A stretch of 64,000 bases of DNA from Cupriavidus respiraculi (GCF_914271545.1 NZ_CAJZAH010000001.1:1550001-1614000), one strand, 5' to 3'; positions 24,548 to 33,121 are shown, counted from the stretch's first letter. Notes: a model not told the origin generated them from the sequence alone. Program-made: numbers and translations.

Positions 24548-25645
24548 TCAGGCTAGCTTGCGCACGCTGGTACGCGAAGGCTGCAGGATCAGGGCCTTAG
24601 ACGAATCCGCATCGACCTTGGCATCCGGATACACGACCAGCACATCTTTCAGGGCCTTTCGGAACAACGCGCGGAACTTGCGCTCGCTTTCCGTTTCCGT
24701 ACCGAACTGCATCTGCAAGGCCTCCCAGGGGATCTCCGTGCGCCGCTGGATGGTGAAGAACCGGTAGGTCAGCCAGGAATAGACGTCCAGCGCGAACGGC
24801 GACTGCTTGAGCGCCTTCAACGCCCGCATATCCACGGGCACGGGCCGGTTCACCAGCTCGTTGAAGAACGGCTCGGACAGCACCACGAAGCTCTCGAACA
24901 TCGAGCCCTGGCCGGGTTGCATTGGGTCCCACCACGTAGACAGCTGATCGGCGAGCAGGTAACCCACGCGGTCGATCGACAGCGGCTCGTTATGGTTTGG
25001 ATTCGGATTCTGGCTTGGCGTGGACTTGTTCTGCACGATGGCAATCGTCGCCGAAAACAGGCGGATCATCTGCTGGCGCACCAGCGTCATGGTCCCGCGC
25101 TTGCCTCCGGTCGCCATCGGAATGCCGAGGTTGTACATGAACTCGGACAGCGAGTTGCCCAGCGAGATGCGCCGGTCCTCCACCGTTCCGGTGAACTCGC
25201 CCCGCTTTTTCTTCGCCATGATCTCCTTGCCGATCCAGGCGAGCATCAGCCGCGGATAGGAACCGTACGGATACCCCAGCGAGACTGTCTCGGACACCAG
25301 TTTCTGGCGCCCATTGCTGGCACGCTCCGAGCGTTGCTGCGTGAAGTAGCCTGGCTGGATCATCAGCGAAATATTGCCGCTGGTGCGTGTCCACACCGGC
25401 GGCGCGCCCTTCGGAGCGCGATACGGCAGCGTTACCTGGACGCTGGCACGGCTCAGGAAGCCGACTTCGCCACTTTGCCACGCGTCCTCGCGCTCCATGG
25501 CCTGGGCTTCGTCGAACAGACGCTGGAATTTCTCGGACGGTACCAGCGGCACGTCGTTGCCAGGAACGATGATGCGCGAGGGCTCGCTGTCGATGCTGAT
25601 GACATTGCGGCTTCCCTGCGTGGCCGGGGTGCGTTTGATAGGCAT
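24548..25645 (-). CDS. repA: RepA-type replication initiator
   Basis: A 365-residue plasmid-type initiator of the RepA_C kind. Characteristic stretches are RLMLAWIGKEIMAKKK, GNSLSEFMYNLGI, TMTLVRQQMIRLFSATIAI, SPFALDVYSWLTYRFF and EIPWEALQMQFGTETESERKFRALFRKALKDV. The last group forms a winged-helix module likely to bind the iterons. It should bind the repeats at 25.9-27.1 kb and open the origin together with DnaA. ATG at 25645 is chosen because the frame upstream (to GTG 25807) looks unlike the family, but the RBS at 25645 is weak. Divergent orientation away from the iterons and a near-palindromic site upstream suggest autoregulation. Confidence 0.88.
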   Translation of the reverse strand: MPIKRTPATQGSRNVISIDSEPSRIIVPGNDVPLVPSEKFQRLFDEAQAMEREDAWQSGEVGFLSRASVQVTLPYRAPKGAPPVWTRTSGNISLMIQPGYFTQQRSERASNGRQKLVSETVSLGYPYGSYPRLMLAWIGKEIMAKKKRGEFTGTVEDRRISLGNSLSEFMYNLGIPMATGGKRGTMTLVRQQMIRLFSATIAIVQNKSTPSQNPNPNHNEPLSIDRVGYLLADQLSTWWDPMQPGQGSMFESFVVLSEPFFNELVNRPVPVDMRALKALKQSPFALDVYSWLTYRFFTIQRRTEIPWEALQMQFGTETESERKFRALFRKALKDVLVVYPDAKVDADSSKALILQPSRTSVRKLA

Positions 25646-25825
25646 ATGGGCTAGCTTCGAATTACCCGACTTTGTACTTGATGCCACCAGCCTTGTCACG
25701 CAGAAACAGGTACGTTCGCTTTTTCCGCCCTGGGTTGGTCGTGGTCTGTCTCTCGATTGCTGGTCGCATGCAGGGCGAGGGTGGGCAACCCGTTCAGGGT
25801 TGTCCACGTTCGCGCTGTCATCAGC

Positions 25826-25868
25826 TACAAGTAATACGTACCTTTACGGTTAACTACTTGTAAACCGT
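25826..25868. promoter_or_regulatory. Nested inverted repeats upstream of repA, candidate operator
   Basis: TACAAGTA (25826-25833) pairs with TACTTGTA (25855-25862). Inside and beside it GGTT (25849-25852) pairs with AACC (25863-25866). The stretch is AT-rich and lies between repA and the first iteron, where a repA promoter and a RepA-dimer operator are expected. Confidence 0.45.
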
Positions 25869-25916
25869 ATACGGCGCCGCCAAGCCCTTGAACCGAAAGG
25901 GTAAACAGCGCCTTCG

Positions 25917-26021
25917 CGAACCCGAATCTGCGGCGGACCGTACTCGATTCTGCGCGACGCTGAACCCAATTCTGCGCAACCTCGAACCCGTTTCAGCGCG
26001 GGGGGCGAACCGGATTCTGCG
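25917..26021 (+). repeat. Phased array of five degenerate iterons (core origin)
   Basis: Five 16-base repeats start at 25917, 25939, 25961, 25983 and 26006, so the spacing is 22, 22, 22 and 23 bases, two helical turns. They share ACCC...TCTGCG-type ends but differ from the strong consensus, usually with A in place of T at position 3. Such regular phasing is typical of the functional initiator array of iteron origins. The DnaA box follows 26 bases later. Confidence 0.85.
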
Positions 26022-26046
26022 GGGACAACTCTGCCCTTCCACAGCC

Positions 26047-26055
26047 TTATCCACA
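26047..26055 (+). promoter_or_regulatory. DnaA box
   Basis: TTATCCACA is a perfect match to the high-affinity DnaA box TTATNCACA. It lies between the phased iterons and the strong iterons. Confidence 0.85.
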
Positions 26056-26072
26056 GTGCCGGGCAATGAAGC

Positions 26073-27064
26073 CGTACCCGTTTCTGCGCGCACGCTCGGC
26101 TAATTCTCCGAAAGCGGATCCGGCGCCATCCTTCTGGACGCCCATCACGCGCAGATTTGGGTACGGACGCCATAGGGGAGCGAAGCACCCGGGCATTGCG
26201 TACCCGTTTCTGCGCCGATTCCGCGTCGCTAGCGTACCCGATTCTGCGATGGCGTCGGTGCCCCGTGCGGACGCGGCGTGACCGTACCCATTTCTGCGCG
26301 TACCCGATTCTGCGAGTCGGCTACCACCCCTCCGGGGAACAGGGGTGCGTACCCGATTCTGCGTGCGGGCTCGATGCCCGCGCCGAGCGAAGCGTACCTA
26401 CTTCTGCGGGCTGCAGTGCGAAGGTGATGCCCGCTCGTGCAACACTGAACAGCGTTTACAAACACTGCAGCGATGGCGAGCGCTCGCATACCTGGTTCCA
26501 GCTGCATCCTGCTGCGCCACACTCCGTACCCGTTTCTGCGCCAGCGAGAGAGCGGGTGGAAAGTCGGAATCGGAGCCCAAGGAAGGCGGGCGCCCCTACC
26601 CGTACCCAATTCTGCGTCGCTGCGAAAGGCGGCGACGCGGGACAAGCCGTACCCATTTCTGCGCAGGCGGGTCGCATATCGCCGCAGCGACGGGCTACGG
26701 AAATCAGCGTCGAGGGCACCCCTTTCCGTACCCGTTTCTGCGCCTGGTGAGATCCTTCCGGGCAGCGCCGCGGGCGTACCCGTTTCTGCGCTCAGGCGCA
26801 TCGGACATGGAAAAGTTGTGAAATCGACGGTCGGATCAGGAAGCGAACCCGCTCTGGACGAGGAAGGCAGGGTGGCGAGGGCGTGATGCGTACCCGATTC
26901 TGCGGGCATGCCAACGGGGCTGAAGCCGGTCAAAGGAGGGAAAGCGTACCCGTTTCTGCGGAGATGATTTGCCGTCGGGCCGCGCCTTCAGCGCGACCGT
27001 ACCCGTTTCTGCGCGCGCTGCGAAACGCGGATATCGCAGCCGGCAGCGCGTACCCGTTTCTGCG
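26073..27064 (+). repeat. Field of 17 strong iterons at the origin
   Basis: Consensus CGTACCC(G/A)(T/A)TTCTGCG. Copies start at 26073, 26199, 26233, 26283, 26299, 26348, 26393, 26525, 26601, 26648, 26727, 26775, 26889, 26945, 26998 and 27049 on the plus strand and at 26150 on the minus strand. Fifteen match fully; 26150 has one and 26393 two differences. Intervals are often near 50 bases (49, 50, 49, 45, 47, 48, 56, 53, 51). Two copies (26283 and 26299) abut directly. The 1-kb region codes for nothing; open frames seen in it are made by the repeats themselves. It probably acts in RepA binding and copy control. Confidence 0.92.
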
Positions 27065-27145
27065 CATACGAGCGAGCCGTATCGGAAAGGTGCACGGGGC
27101 GTTGCATGGGGTCACGTTGGGCAACCGTGGAATTTGCCGCCCAAA

Positions 27146-27176
27146 AAGCAAAACCCCGCCGAAGGGCGGGGCTTTT
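27146..27176 (-). terminator. Rho-independent terminator of the second cold-shock gene
   Basis: On the minus strand AGCCCCGCCC and GGCGGGG-type arms pair around TTCG and are followed by TTTTGCTTTTT. It isolates the iteron field from cold-shock transcription. Confidence 0.9.
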
Positions 27177-27211
27177 ACCGAGCCCGACACGAGGTCGGGA
27201 GGCCGGGAAGC

Positions 27212-27415
27212 TTACAGCGGGGTGATGTTCGCTGCTTGCAGACCCTTCGGGCCGTTCTTCACTTCGAACGACACGCGCTGGTTTTCTTGCAGCGACTTGA
27301 AGCCATCCGAGCGGATTTCCGAGAAGTGAGCGAACAGATCGTCACCACCTGCGTCCGGCTTGATGAAGCCAAAACCCTTTGCGTCATTGAACCACTTAAC
27401 GATACCGGTTTGCAT
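27212..27415 (-). CDS. Second cold-shock protein (CspA family)
   Basis: A 67-residue cold-shock domain with RNP1 KGFGFI and RNP2 LFAHF, clearly related to the 24217-24420 protein. The start at 27415 (MQTGIVKWF) is fixed by the family. The frame continues upstream only as the untranslated leader. Transcription runs toward the iteron field but stops at the terminator at 27146-27176. Its location beside the origin on the side opposite its paralogue is notable. Confidence 0.95.
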   Translation of the reverse strand: MQTGIVKWFNDAKGFGFIKPDAGGDDLFAHFSEIRSDGFKSLQENQRVSFEVKNGPKGLQAANITPL

Positions 27416-27793
27416 AGTATTGCATTTCCTAAAAAAATATAAAGAAACGGAAAGCGCACGCGCCCCCGAACAAAGCAACTCAAGGAAAGGACACCATGGA
27501 CAACCGAAGTACCATGACGGTGGCTAACGAATGTGCTGTTGCCTCGTCGCTTGAATCTAGCGGGCTTTATACGGGTATTCGGAGCCAACGTCAAGTGAGC
27601 GCGGTCCGGTCGAGTGCTGGGGCCCGTTCGGTGCCAAGGGGATCATCATTGCTTTTGCATGAAGTGTATTTGCCCGTATCGCCGCAGGCGTTAACAAATC
27701 TGTAAGACATTACGCTTGCCCGCCTCGACCTGCGAGCCTGAGGCACGACGACGCCATGCGCGTTCGCGATAAAAGACGATACAGGAGACAACG
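27416..27793. other. Divergent promoter region, cold-shock gene / purine permease
   Basis: 378 bases of lower GC with no supported gene. It holds the long leader and promoter of the minus-strand cold-shock gene and the promoter of the permease gene. I could not fix -10/-35 boxes with confidence. AGGAG at 27784-27788 is the permease RBS. Confidence 0.45.
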
Positions 27794-29170
27794 ATGTCGG
27801 TACCGGACCCCACTTCCGAATACGATGCCCGTGTTGACGTGAACACGGCCGCGACCATGCCGGCCAGGCAAACCATGCTCGAGCGAATATTCAAACTGAA
27901 GGAGCATCGGACCGACGTTCGCACCGAACTGCTCGCTGGCGTGACGACGTTCCTGACGATGGCCTACATCATCTTCGTCAATCCGACGATCCTTGGCGAT
28001 GCCGGCATGCCGAAGGACGCGGTCTTCGTCGCCACCTGCGTGGCCGCGGCGCTTGGCACGCTCGTGATGGGCCTGTACGCGAACTATCCGATCGCGATGG
28101 CGCCGGGCATGGGCCTCAATGCGTATTTCGCCTACACCGTGGTCAAGGGAATGGGCTTGCCGTGGGAGGCCGCGCTTGGCGCGGTCTTTATTTCCGGCTG
28201 CCTGTTTCTGCTGGTAACGCTGTTTCGCGTGCGCGAGATGATCGTCAACGGCATCCCGCATTCGATTCGCGTGGCCATTACCGCCGGCATCGGCCTGTTC
28301 CTGGCCATCGTGGCGTTGAAGAACGCCGGCATCGTGGTGGCCAGCCCCGCGACGCTCGTGACGCTCGGCGACCTGCACCAGACCCCTGCCGTACTGGCCA
28401 TCATCGGCTTCCTCGCCACGGTCGCGCTGGACCGGCTGAAGGTGAAGGGCGCGATCCTGATCGGCATCTTGCTCACGACCATCCTGAGCTTCGCGGTGGG
28501 CGGCAATACGTTCCACGGCATCGTCTCGGCGCCGCCCTCGATCGATCCCACGTTGTTCAAGCTGGACATCTCCGCGGCGCTGTCCGTGGGCATTCTCAAC
28601 GTCGTACTGGTGTTCTTCCTGGTCGAGCTGTTCGATGCGACCGGTACGCTGATGGGCGTCGCCAACCGGGCGGGCCTGCTCAAGGCCGGCAAGATGGATC
28701 GCCTGAACAAGGCGCTGATGGCGGACAGCACCGCGATCATGGCGGGCTCCTTCCTCGGTACGTCTTCCACCACGGCATATATCGAAAGCGCATCCGGCGT
28801 GCAGGCAGGCGGCCGCACGGGCCTGACCGCCGTGACGGTCGCCGTGCTGTTCCTCGCCTGCCTCTTCATCGCACCGCTGGCCGGCACGGTGCCCGCCTAT
28901 GCCACCGCCCCCGCGCTGCTCTACGTCTCCTGCCTGATGCTGCGGGAACTGGTCGAGATCGACTGGAACGACGTGACCGAGGTGGTCCCGGCCGTGATGA
29001 CCGCGCTCGGCATGCCCTTCACCTATTCGGTCGCCAACGGCGTCGCCTTTGGCTTCATCACCTATGCGGGACTGAAGCTGCTGACCGGCCGCGCCAAGGA
29101 TGTGCCCATCATGGTCTGGATCATCGCGGCGGTCTTTATCTTCAAGTTCTACTATCTGCCCGGGCATTGA
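27794..29170 (+). CDS. AzgA-type purine (adenine/guanine/hypoxanthine) permease
   Basis: A 458-residue inner-membrane transporter of the NCS2/AzgA family with 12-14 hydrophobic segments. Family signatures include the N-terminal RTELLAGVTTFLTMAYIIFVNP, the AMAPGMGLNAYFAY loop in helix 3, and the helix 10 region DSTAIMAGSFLGTSSTTAYIESASGVQAGGRTGLTA (quoted in part). These are diagnostic for purine-proton symporters. It imports purine bases for salvage. ATG at 27794 follows AGGAG. It is a single-gene unit closed by a strong terminator. The exact base specificity cannot be read from sequence. Confidence 0.9.
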   Translation: MSVPDPTSEYDARVDVNTAATMPARQTMLERIFKLKEHRTDVRTELLAGVTTFLTMAYIIFVNPTILGDAGMPKDAVFVATCVAAALGTLVMGLYANYPIAMAPGMGLNAYFAYTVVKGMGLPWEAALGAVFISGCLFLLVTLFRVREMIVNGIPHSIRVAITAGIGLFLAIVALKNAGIVVASPATLVTLGDLHQTPAVLAIIGFLATVALDRLKVKGAILIGILLTTILSFAVGGNTFHGIVSAPPSIDPTLFKLDISAALSVGILNVVLVFFLVELFDATGTLMGVANRAGLLKAGKMDRLNKALMADSTAIMAGSFLGTSSTTAYIESASGVQAGGRTGLTAVTVAVLFLACLFIAPLAGTVPAYATAPALLYVSCLMLRELVEIDWNDVTEVVPAVMTALGMPFTYSVANGVAFGFITYAGLKLLTGRAKDVPIMVWIIAAVFIFKFYYLPGH

Positions 29171-29200
29171 CCAGGCTCTGGCAAGCGACCACGTGAAAAG

Positions 29201-29223
29201 GGGCGGCTACGGCCGCCCTTTTT
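29201..29223 (+). terminator. Rho-independent terminator of the permease gene
   Basis: GGGCGGC and GCCGCCC pair around TACG and are followed by five T. Confidence 0.9.
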
Positions 29224-29247
29224 CGTTGCGTCCGGTCCCCCCGCGGG

Positions 29248-29307
29248 CGTACCCGTTTCTGCGTCGGGCGGGACTGCGAAAGCCGGACCTGCGTACCCGT
29301 TTCTGCG
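29248..29307 (+). repeat. Two perfect iterons downstream of the permease terminator
   Basis: CGTACCCGTTTCTGCG occurs at 29248-29263 and again at 29292-29307, the two starts 44 bases apart. Both are on the same strand as the origin copies and lie 2.2 kb beyond the last one. Confidence 0.88.
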
Positions 29308-29712
29308 CGCCCGCCGACGGGGCGCCGAGGCGGAAGCGAGGTAAGCGTTTATTTACCAAGGGCGGCGTAGTGCCTGGCTTTGCGGGTTCCTACATAAGGA
29401 TGAGATTGGTTGCAATCCTCGCATCGGGGGCTGGACAAAAGTGTCCAAATGCACTGAACTAGAGGCGTGGCATCTGAGGGGCGCTTCGAAGCGCCCCTTC
29501 TTGACTCCGGCGTTTCCGGAGCTGCGCCAATGGCGCCACATCACTAGATCGAAGCCGTCCGCGAAACGGGGCGCAATCGACCAGACCGTTAGACAGACGG
29601 CTTTCGCCACCACGAATAGAGCGTGCGAACCCACGTGCGCCATAAAAAAACTGAACGACGAGTGGTAGTAGCGAACAGTAGTGCCGGGGATGTTGTGCAA
29701 CGGGGATGACTC
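29308..29712. other. Gap before the amyloid regulatory genes
   Basis: About 400 bases of lower GC without a supported gene. It contains a weak inverted repeat (GGACA/TGTCC, 29433-29446) and a strong 22-base palindromic hairpin at 29477-29498. The promoter for the genes at 29713-31670 should lie here. Confidence 0.4.
29477..29498. terminator. Orphan terminator-like hairpin
   Basis: A perfect 22-base palindrome; as RNA it folds GGGGCGC against GCGCCCC around TTCGAA and is followed by TTCTT on the plus strand. No gene ends nearby: the permease already has its own terminator 250 bases upstream. It may end a short RNA or block read-through. Confidence 0.5.
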
Positions 29713-30174
29713 ATGTCTGTGGAAGAAATCCGCCGGCCCGCCATCGGGCCGATCAGCGAATCCGCCAACCTTTCCATCCATCGTGCGTGGCCGGCTCTGG
29801 GAGAAGCCGCGAGCGACACGTCCAGCCCGCAGGGCCGCAATGACACCATCGCAACCGCCGCGGCAGCCTTGCTGGAGCACGAAGCCGCCCTGCCGCCCGA
29901 TGCGCACCGCGTGCTGGCGCGCCTGCTGCACAGCCACCACTGCCTGGAAGGAGAAGTGGCCAGGCTGCGCACGCTGCTGCAGGAATGGATTCTGAGTCAG
30001 CTCACGTACAAGGCGCTCTACTACCAGTACTCCGGCCAGTCCGTCGATGCACCGAGCGAGGACCGCATGCGCGAGAAGGAGCGCATGCGCCGGACCATCC
30101 GGGAGCAACTGCATTCAGGCGGCGACCGCTGCGCGGTGCTCGGTCGCCCATCGCGTTCCTCCAATCGACCGTAA
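29713..30174 (+). CDS. Small protein of unknown function upstream of the sigma-54 activator
   Basis: A 153-residue protein not recognised by family. It is soluble, mostly helical and Ala/Leu/Arg-rich in the middle (AAAALLEHEAALPPDAHRVL, ARLLHSHHCLEGEVARL), with a Tyr-rich patch (TYKALYYQYSG) and a basic, probably disordered C-terminus. The central heptad-like leucines suggest a short coiled coil. Its stop codon touches a possible ATG of the next frame (TAATG at 30172-30176), so it is probably co-transcribed with the activator and may modulate it. ATG at 29713 has only a weak RBS. Confidence 0.6.
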   Translation: MSVEEIRRPAIGPISESANLSIHRAWPALGEAASDTSSPQGRNDTIATAAAALLEHEAALPPDAHRVLARLLHSHHCLEGEVARLRTLLQEWILSQLTYKALYYQYSGQSVDAPSEDRMREKERMRRTIREQLHSGGDRCAVLGRPSRSSNRP

Positions 30175-30299
30175 TGCCGGCGCCGCGCACGGGTCTTGAC
30201 CCGCGGCCCGTCACGCCGCCGCGCAGTCAGCCGCCGACCCCTGGTACGGCAGCGCCTGCGCAACGGCACGTCGAGATGCCCAACGTTGGGGAGAACGTT

Positions 30300-31670
30300 A
30301 TGGATCGCCTGTGCAAAGCGGCGCCACGAGCCGCGCAGGTCGTCGTGGTGTCGCGCCAGCCAAACTACGGCATCGATGCCGCCCGGATCGGTGGCGGATG
30401 GGATGTACGTCACGTCCAGCAGGTGCGCGAGCTCGCGCGCGTGCTGCGCAACAGCCCGCCGATGGCCGGTGTGATCGATCTGGAGTCCGACTACACGGAC
30501 GCCGATCTGGCGCACCTGGAACAGAGCCTGCAATACCTGCACGTCATGTGGGTCGCCATCACGACCGCCGAGAAGCTCGAGGACGAGCGAATCCGCCGGC
30601 TGATCCGCGACTACTGCGTCGATTACGTGCGCACGCCCTACACCGACAGCGAACTGCTCTACACGCTCAAGCACGCGCATGGCATGGCAAGCCTGCATAG
30701 CGCGCGTGCCCACGAGATGGCGAACCACGGCCCCATGATCGGCGAATGCGCCGCGATGCGCGCCATGTTCCGCTCGCTGACCAAGGTGGCGCACAACGAT
30801 GCGCCGGTGTTTATCTCGGGGGAATCGGGCACCGGCAAGGAGCTGGCCGCGCAGGCCATCCACGAGGCATCGAACCGGCGCAAGGGGCCGTTCGTCGCCA
30901 TCAATTGCGGCGCCATTCCCTCGCACCTGGTGCAGTCCGAGCTGTTCGGCTACGAGAAGGGTGCCTTCACCGGCGCCAACCAGCGCAAGATCGGCTGGAT
31001 CGAGCAGGCCCAGGGCGGCACGCTGTTCCTGGACGAGATCGGCGACCTGCCGCTCGAGAGCCAGGTGGCCCTGCTGCGTTTCCTGCAACAGGGCATGATC
31101 ACGCGGCTGGGCGGCCACCAGTCGATACCGCTGGACCTGCGCATCATCTCCGCGACGCACGTCGACCTGATCGCGGCGCAGGCGGAAGGGCGCTTCCGCG
31201 CGGACCTGTTCCACCGCCTGTGCGTGCTCACGCTCACCATCCCGCCACTGCGCGAGCGTGGCGAGGACATCCTGCTGCTGGCCAATGCCGTGCTCGCCAA
31301 CCACGGGCACGAGGCGCACCGGCGCATCCGTGGCTTCTCGCCCTGCGCCACGCAGGCGATGATGCAATACGGTTGGCCGGGCAACGTGCGCGAGCTGATC
31401 AACCGGGTCCGGCGCGCCATCGTGATGACCGACAACCGCAAGCTCACCGCAGAGGATCTGCAGTTGGCCGGCGGCAGCGATACCCCGCGCAAGACGCTCG
31501 ACGCGATTCGCGAGGAGGCGGAGCGCGAGGCGATCCGCACGGTCATGGCCAGCCATGGCTTCCATGTCGTGCCCGCCGCGCGCGAGCTGAACGTGTCCCG
31601 CGTGACGCTCTACCGGCTGATGCACAAGCACAATATTCGCGTGGAGAGCCACTCCAGCCAGATCGAATAG
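30300..31670 (+). CDS. VpsR-like sigma-54-dependent transcriptional activator
   Basis: A 456-residue bacterial enhancer-binding protein. Residues 1-140 form a divergent receiver-like domain of the VpsR type. The AAA+ domain has Walker A GESGTGKE, the sigma-54 contact loop GAFTGA (within FGYEKGAFTGANQ), Walker B GGTLFLDEIGDLP and an arginine-finger region (FRADLFHRL). The Fis-type helix-turn-helix is at the end (AARELNVSRVTLYRLMHKHNI). ATG at 30300 is chosen because GGGGAG lies 6 bases upstream; the frame is also open from ATG 30174, adding a Pro-rich stretch. It converges on the Fap-like operon, which has a sigma-54-type promoter, so it very likely activates it; VpsR relatives often respond to c-di-GMP. 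Confidence 0.88.
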   Translation: MDRLCKAAPRAAQVVVVSRQPNYGIDAARIGGGWDVRHVQQVRELARVLRNSPPMAGVIDLESDYTDADLAHLEQSLQYLHVMWVAITTAEKLEDERIRRLIRDYCVDYVRTPYTDSELLYTLKHAHGMASLHSARAHEMANHGPMIGECAAMRAMFRSLTKVAHNDAPVFISGESGTGKELAAQAIHEASNRRKGPFVAINCGAIPSHLVQSELFGYEKGAFTGANQRKIGWIEQAQGGTLFLDEIGDLPLESQVALLRFLQQGMITRLGGHQSIPLDLRIISATHVDLIAAQAEGRFRADLFHRLCVLTLTIPPLRERGEDILLLANAVLANHGHEAHRRIRGFSPCATQAMMQYGWPGNVRELINRVRRAIVMTDNRKLTAEDLQLAGGSDTPRKTLDAIREEAEREAIRTVMASHGFHVVPAARELNVSRVTLYRLMHKHNIRVESHSSQIE

Positions 31671-31696
31671 GTGGGGGGGCCGGCGCGCCACGTGCG

Positions 31697-33028
31697 TCAG
31701 AACGTATAGGGAAAACGCAGCGCCACGGTGTAGTTCGGCGCGTCCGGGGTGAGGCCGATGCCGACCGACGTGCTGATCGACAGGCCCTTGCCCAACACGT
31801 GGTTGAAGCCGAAGGTCATGGTGGCGACATTGGTACGGCTGCCCACCACGGTCTGCGTGGCCCCGCCCGAGGTGACCTCGGTGCTGCCGGAGAACGCGGC
31901 GTTGAAAGCGAGGGACATCGAGGTGCGGTCATTCAGCGCGAGCGCCAGTCCGCCCCCTACGCCGATGGTGTCGCCCAGCTTCACGTCCGCGGGCGTGACC
32001 TGTCCCTGCACCGAGGAAATATCGTCCACCGAGCGCTTGATGTTGTAGGTGTAGCTCGCGTTGGCGAACAGCACGACCGGGTCGTAGGTCTTGAGCACCG
32101 ACAGCCCCGCCGTGACGGCCCACACGCCGTTGCCGGTGGGCAACTGCTCGGCGATATTCAGGTTGTCGTTGTGCGGGTCGGCGGCGATCAGTTTGATGCC
32201 GAACGGCTTGCGTCCCGTGGGCGCGCGCACGCGCACGCTGCCAACCACGTCCGGGGTGGAAGCGGACTCGCGCACCAGCTGGTAGTAGAGCCCCATGCTG
32301 ATGTCTCCCAGCGCCGTGGTGCGCAGGCTGGCGTCCGACAGCGCCGATGCGGAGCCACCCGCCCCGCCGGAGATGAAATTGGTATTGCGGTAGATGAGCG
32401 GCAGGTCCACATCCATCGAAAGCCGGTCGGTCAGACCATAGCGTCCGATCACGTCGTATGTGAGGGTGTGGGACTTGGTCTGGTCCAGATTGATGGTGCC
32501 CAGGAAGATGGCATCGAGCGCCAGAAACCCCGACAGCGACAACGCGCGCCGATCGTAGTAGCTGTAGATCAGCCCCATATCCAGCGTGAAGCGGCGCTCG
32601 AACAGCGGCGCGTGCTCGGCCTGGTACACCAGATCGGTGCTCTGCACGCGCGCCTGCCGCTGGGTATCGCGCGCGTCGGTGCCGACCGCCGGCGGCGGAC
32701 GGCTCGCCGCATTGTCTCCGGTCCGGTCCTGCGGCTGGACCTGTGCCATCCGATCCGGCTGCGCTATTGCCGGCAGGCCGGCGGCGCCCTTGTCCGCGCC
32801 GCCGGCTCCGACACCGCTCCCCGTTCCCACGACGACCCCGCGACCGCGCGCGCCGAGGCTTTCCAGCTCGGTCACGCGCTTCTCGAGTGCCTTGATGGTG
32901 CGGTCCTGCCGTTCGACCAGCTCGATCAGTTGCTCGACCCTCGCGTCCTGTGGCGGTACCTGGGCGTGCGCCCCGGTCCCGGCCAGGGCGCCCGCGAGGG
33001 CACCGGCCAGCGCTAACTCGGTCTTCAT
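31697..33028 (-). CDS. Fap-like amyloid exporter, outer-membrane beta-barrel (FapF-type)
   Basis: A 443-residue outer-membrane protein. A signal peptide ends at AHA-Q (near residue 22). A short coiled coil follows (DARVEQLIELVERQDRTIKA), then a Gly/Ala/Pro-rich linker, and from about residue 145 alternating strands typical of a beta barrel, ending in ALRFPYTF with the C-terminal Phe expected of barrel proteins. FapF of Pseudomonas has the same plan: N-terminal trimeric coiled coil, plug and barrel that exports amyloid subunits. It is the last gene of the minus-strand operon, where fapF also sits. The 90-base gap after the preceding gene is the largest in the operon. Confidence 0.78.
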   Translation of the reverse strand: MKTELALAGALAGALAGTGAHAQVPPQDARVEQLIELVERQDRTIKALEKRVTELESLGARGRGVVVGTGSGVGAGGADKGAAGLPAIAQPDRMAQVQPQDRTGDNAASRPPPAVGTDARDTQRQARVQSTDLVYQAEHAPLFERRFTLDMGLIYSYYDRRALSLSGFLALDAIFLGTINLDQTKSHTLTYDVIGRYGLTDRLSMDVDLPLIYRNTNFISGGAGGSASALSDASLRTTALGDISMGLYYQLVRESASTPDVVGSVRVRAPTGRKPFGIKLIAADPHNDNLNIAEQLPTGNGVWAVTAGLSVLKTYDPVVLFANASYTYNIKRSVDDISSVQGQVTPADVKLGDTIGVGGGLALALNDRTSMSLAFNAAFSGSTEVTSGGATQTVVGSRTNVATMTFGFNHVLGKGLSISTSVGIGLTPDAPNYTVALRFPYTF

Positions 33029-33121
33029 CGTCCCCCCCGGGATTCGAATGGCGCGAGCGGGCACGCCGCCCTGGCGATGCGCGACGGGCGCCGCGGCGGC
33101 GCCTTTTCCTTGTCTCTCCTC

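Noticed and set aside
25646-25807. Longer RepA starting at GTG 25807
   Set aside because: The added 54 residues show no resemblance to RepA proteins and no RBS is evident; it cannot be fully excluded because the RBS at 25645 is also weak.
25917-27064. Regular short repeats with variable spacers, superficially like a CRISPR array
   Set aside because: Repeats are only 16 bases, spacers range from 0 to over 100 bases, no cas genes are present, and a replication initiator gene is adjacent; these are iterons.
26157-27329. Several long open frames rich in YPFLR or AETGT repeats in the origin region
   Set aside because: The peptide repeats are translations of the iteron in different frames; there is no RBS, no family similarity and frames overlap on both strands.
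29433-29446. GGACA/TGTCC inverted repeat as an operator
   Set aside because: Five-base arms with a short spacer are too weak to support a specific claim.
30174-30299. Upstream ATG for the sigma-54 activator overlapping the previous stop codon
   Set aside because: It would add a Pro-rich stretch unlike VpsR-type receivers and lacks an RBS, whereas ATG 30300 has GGGGAG at ideal spacing. It is kept only as an alternative.
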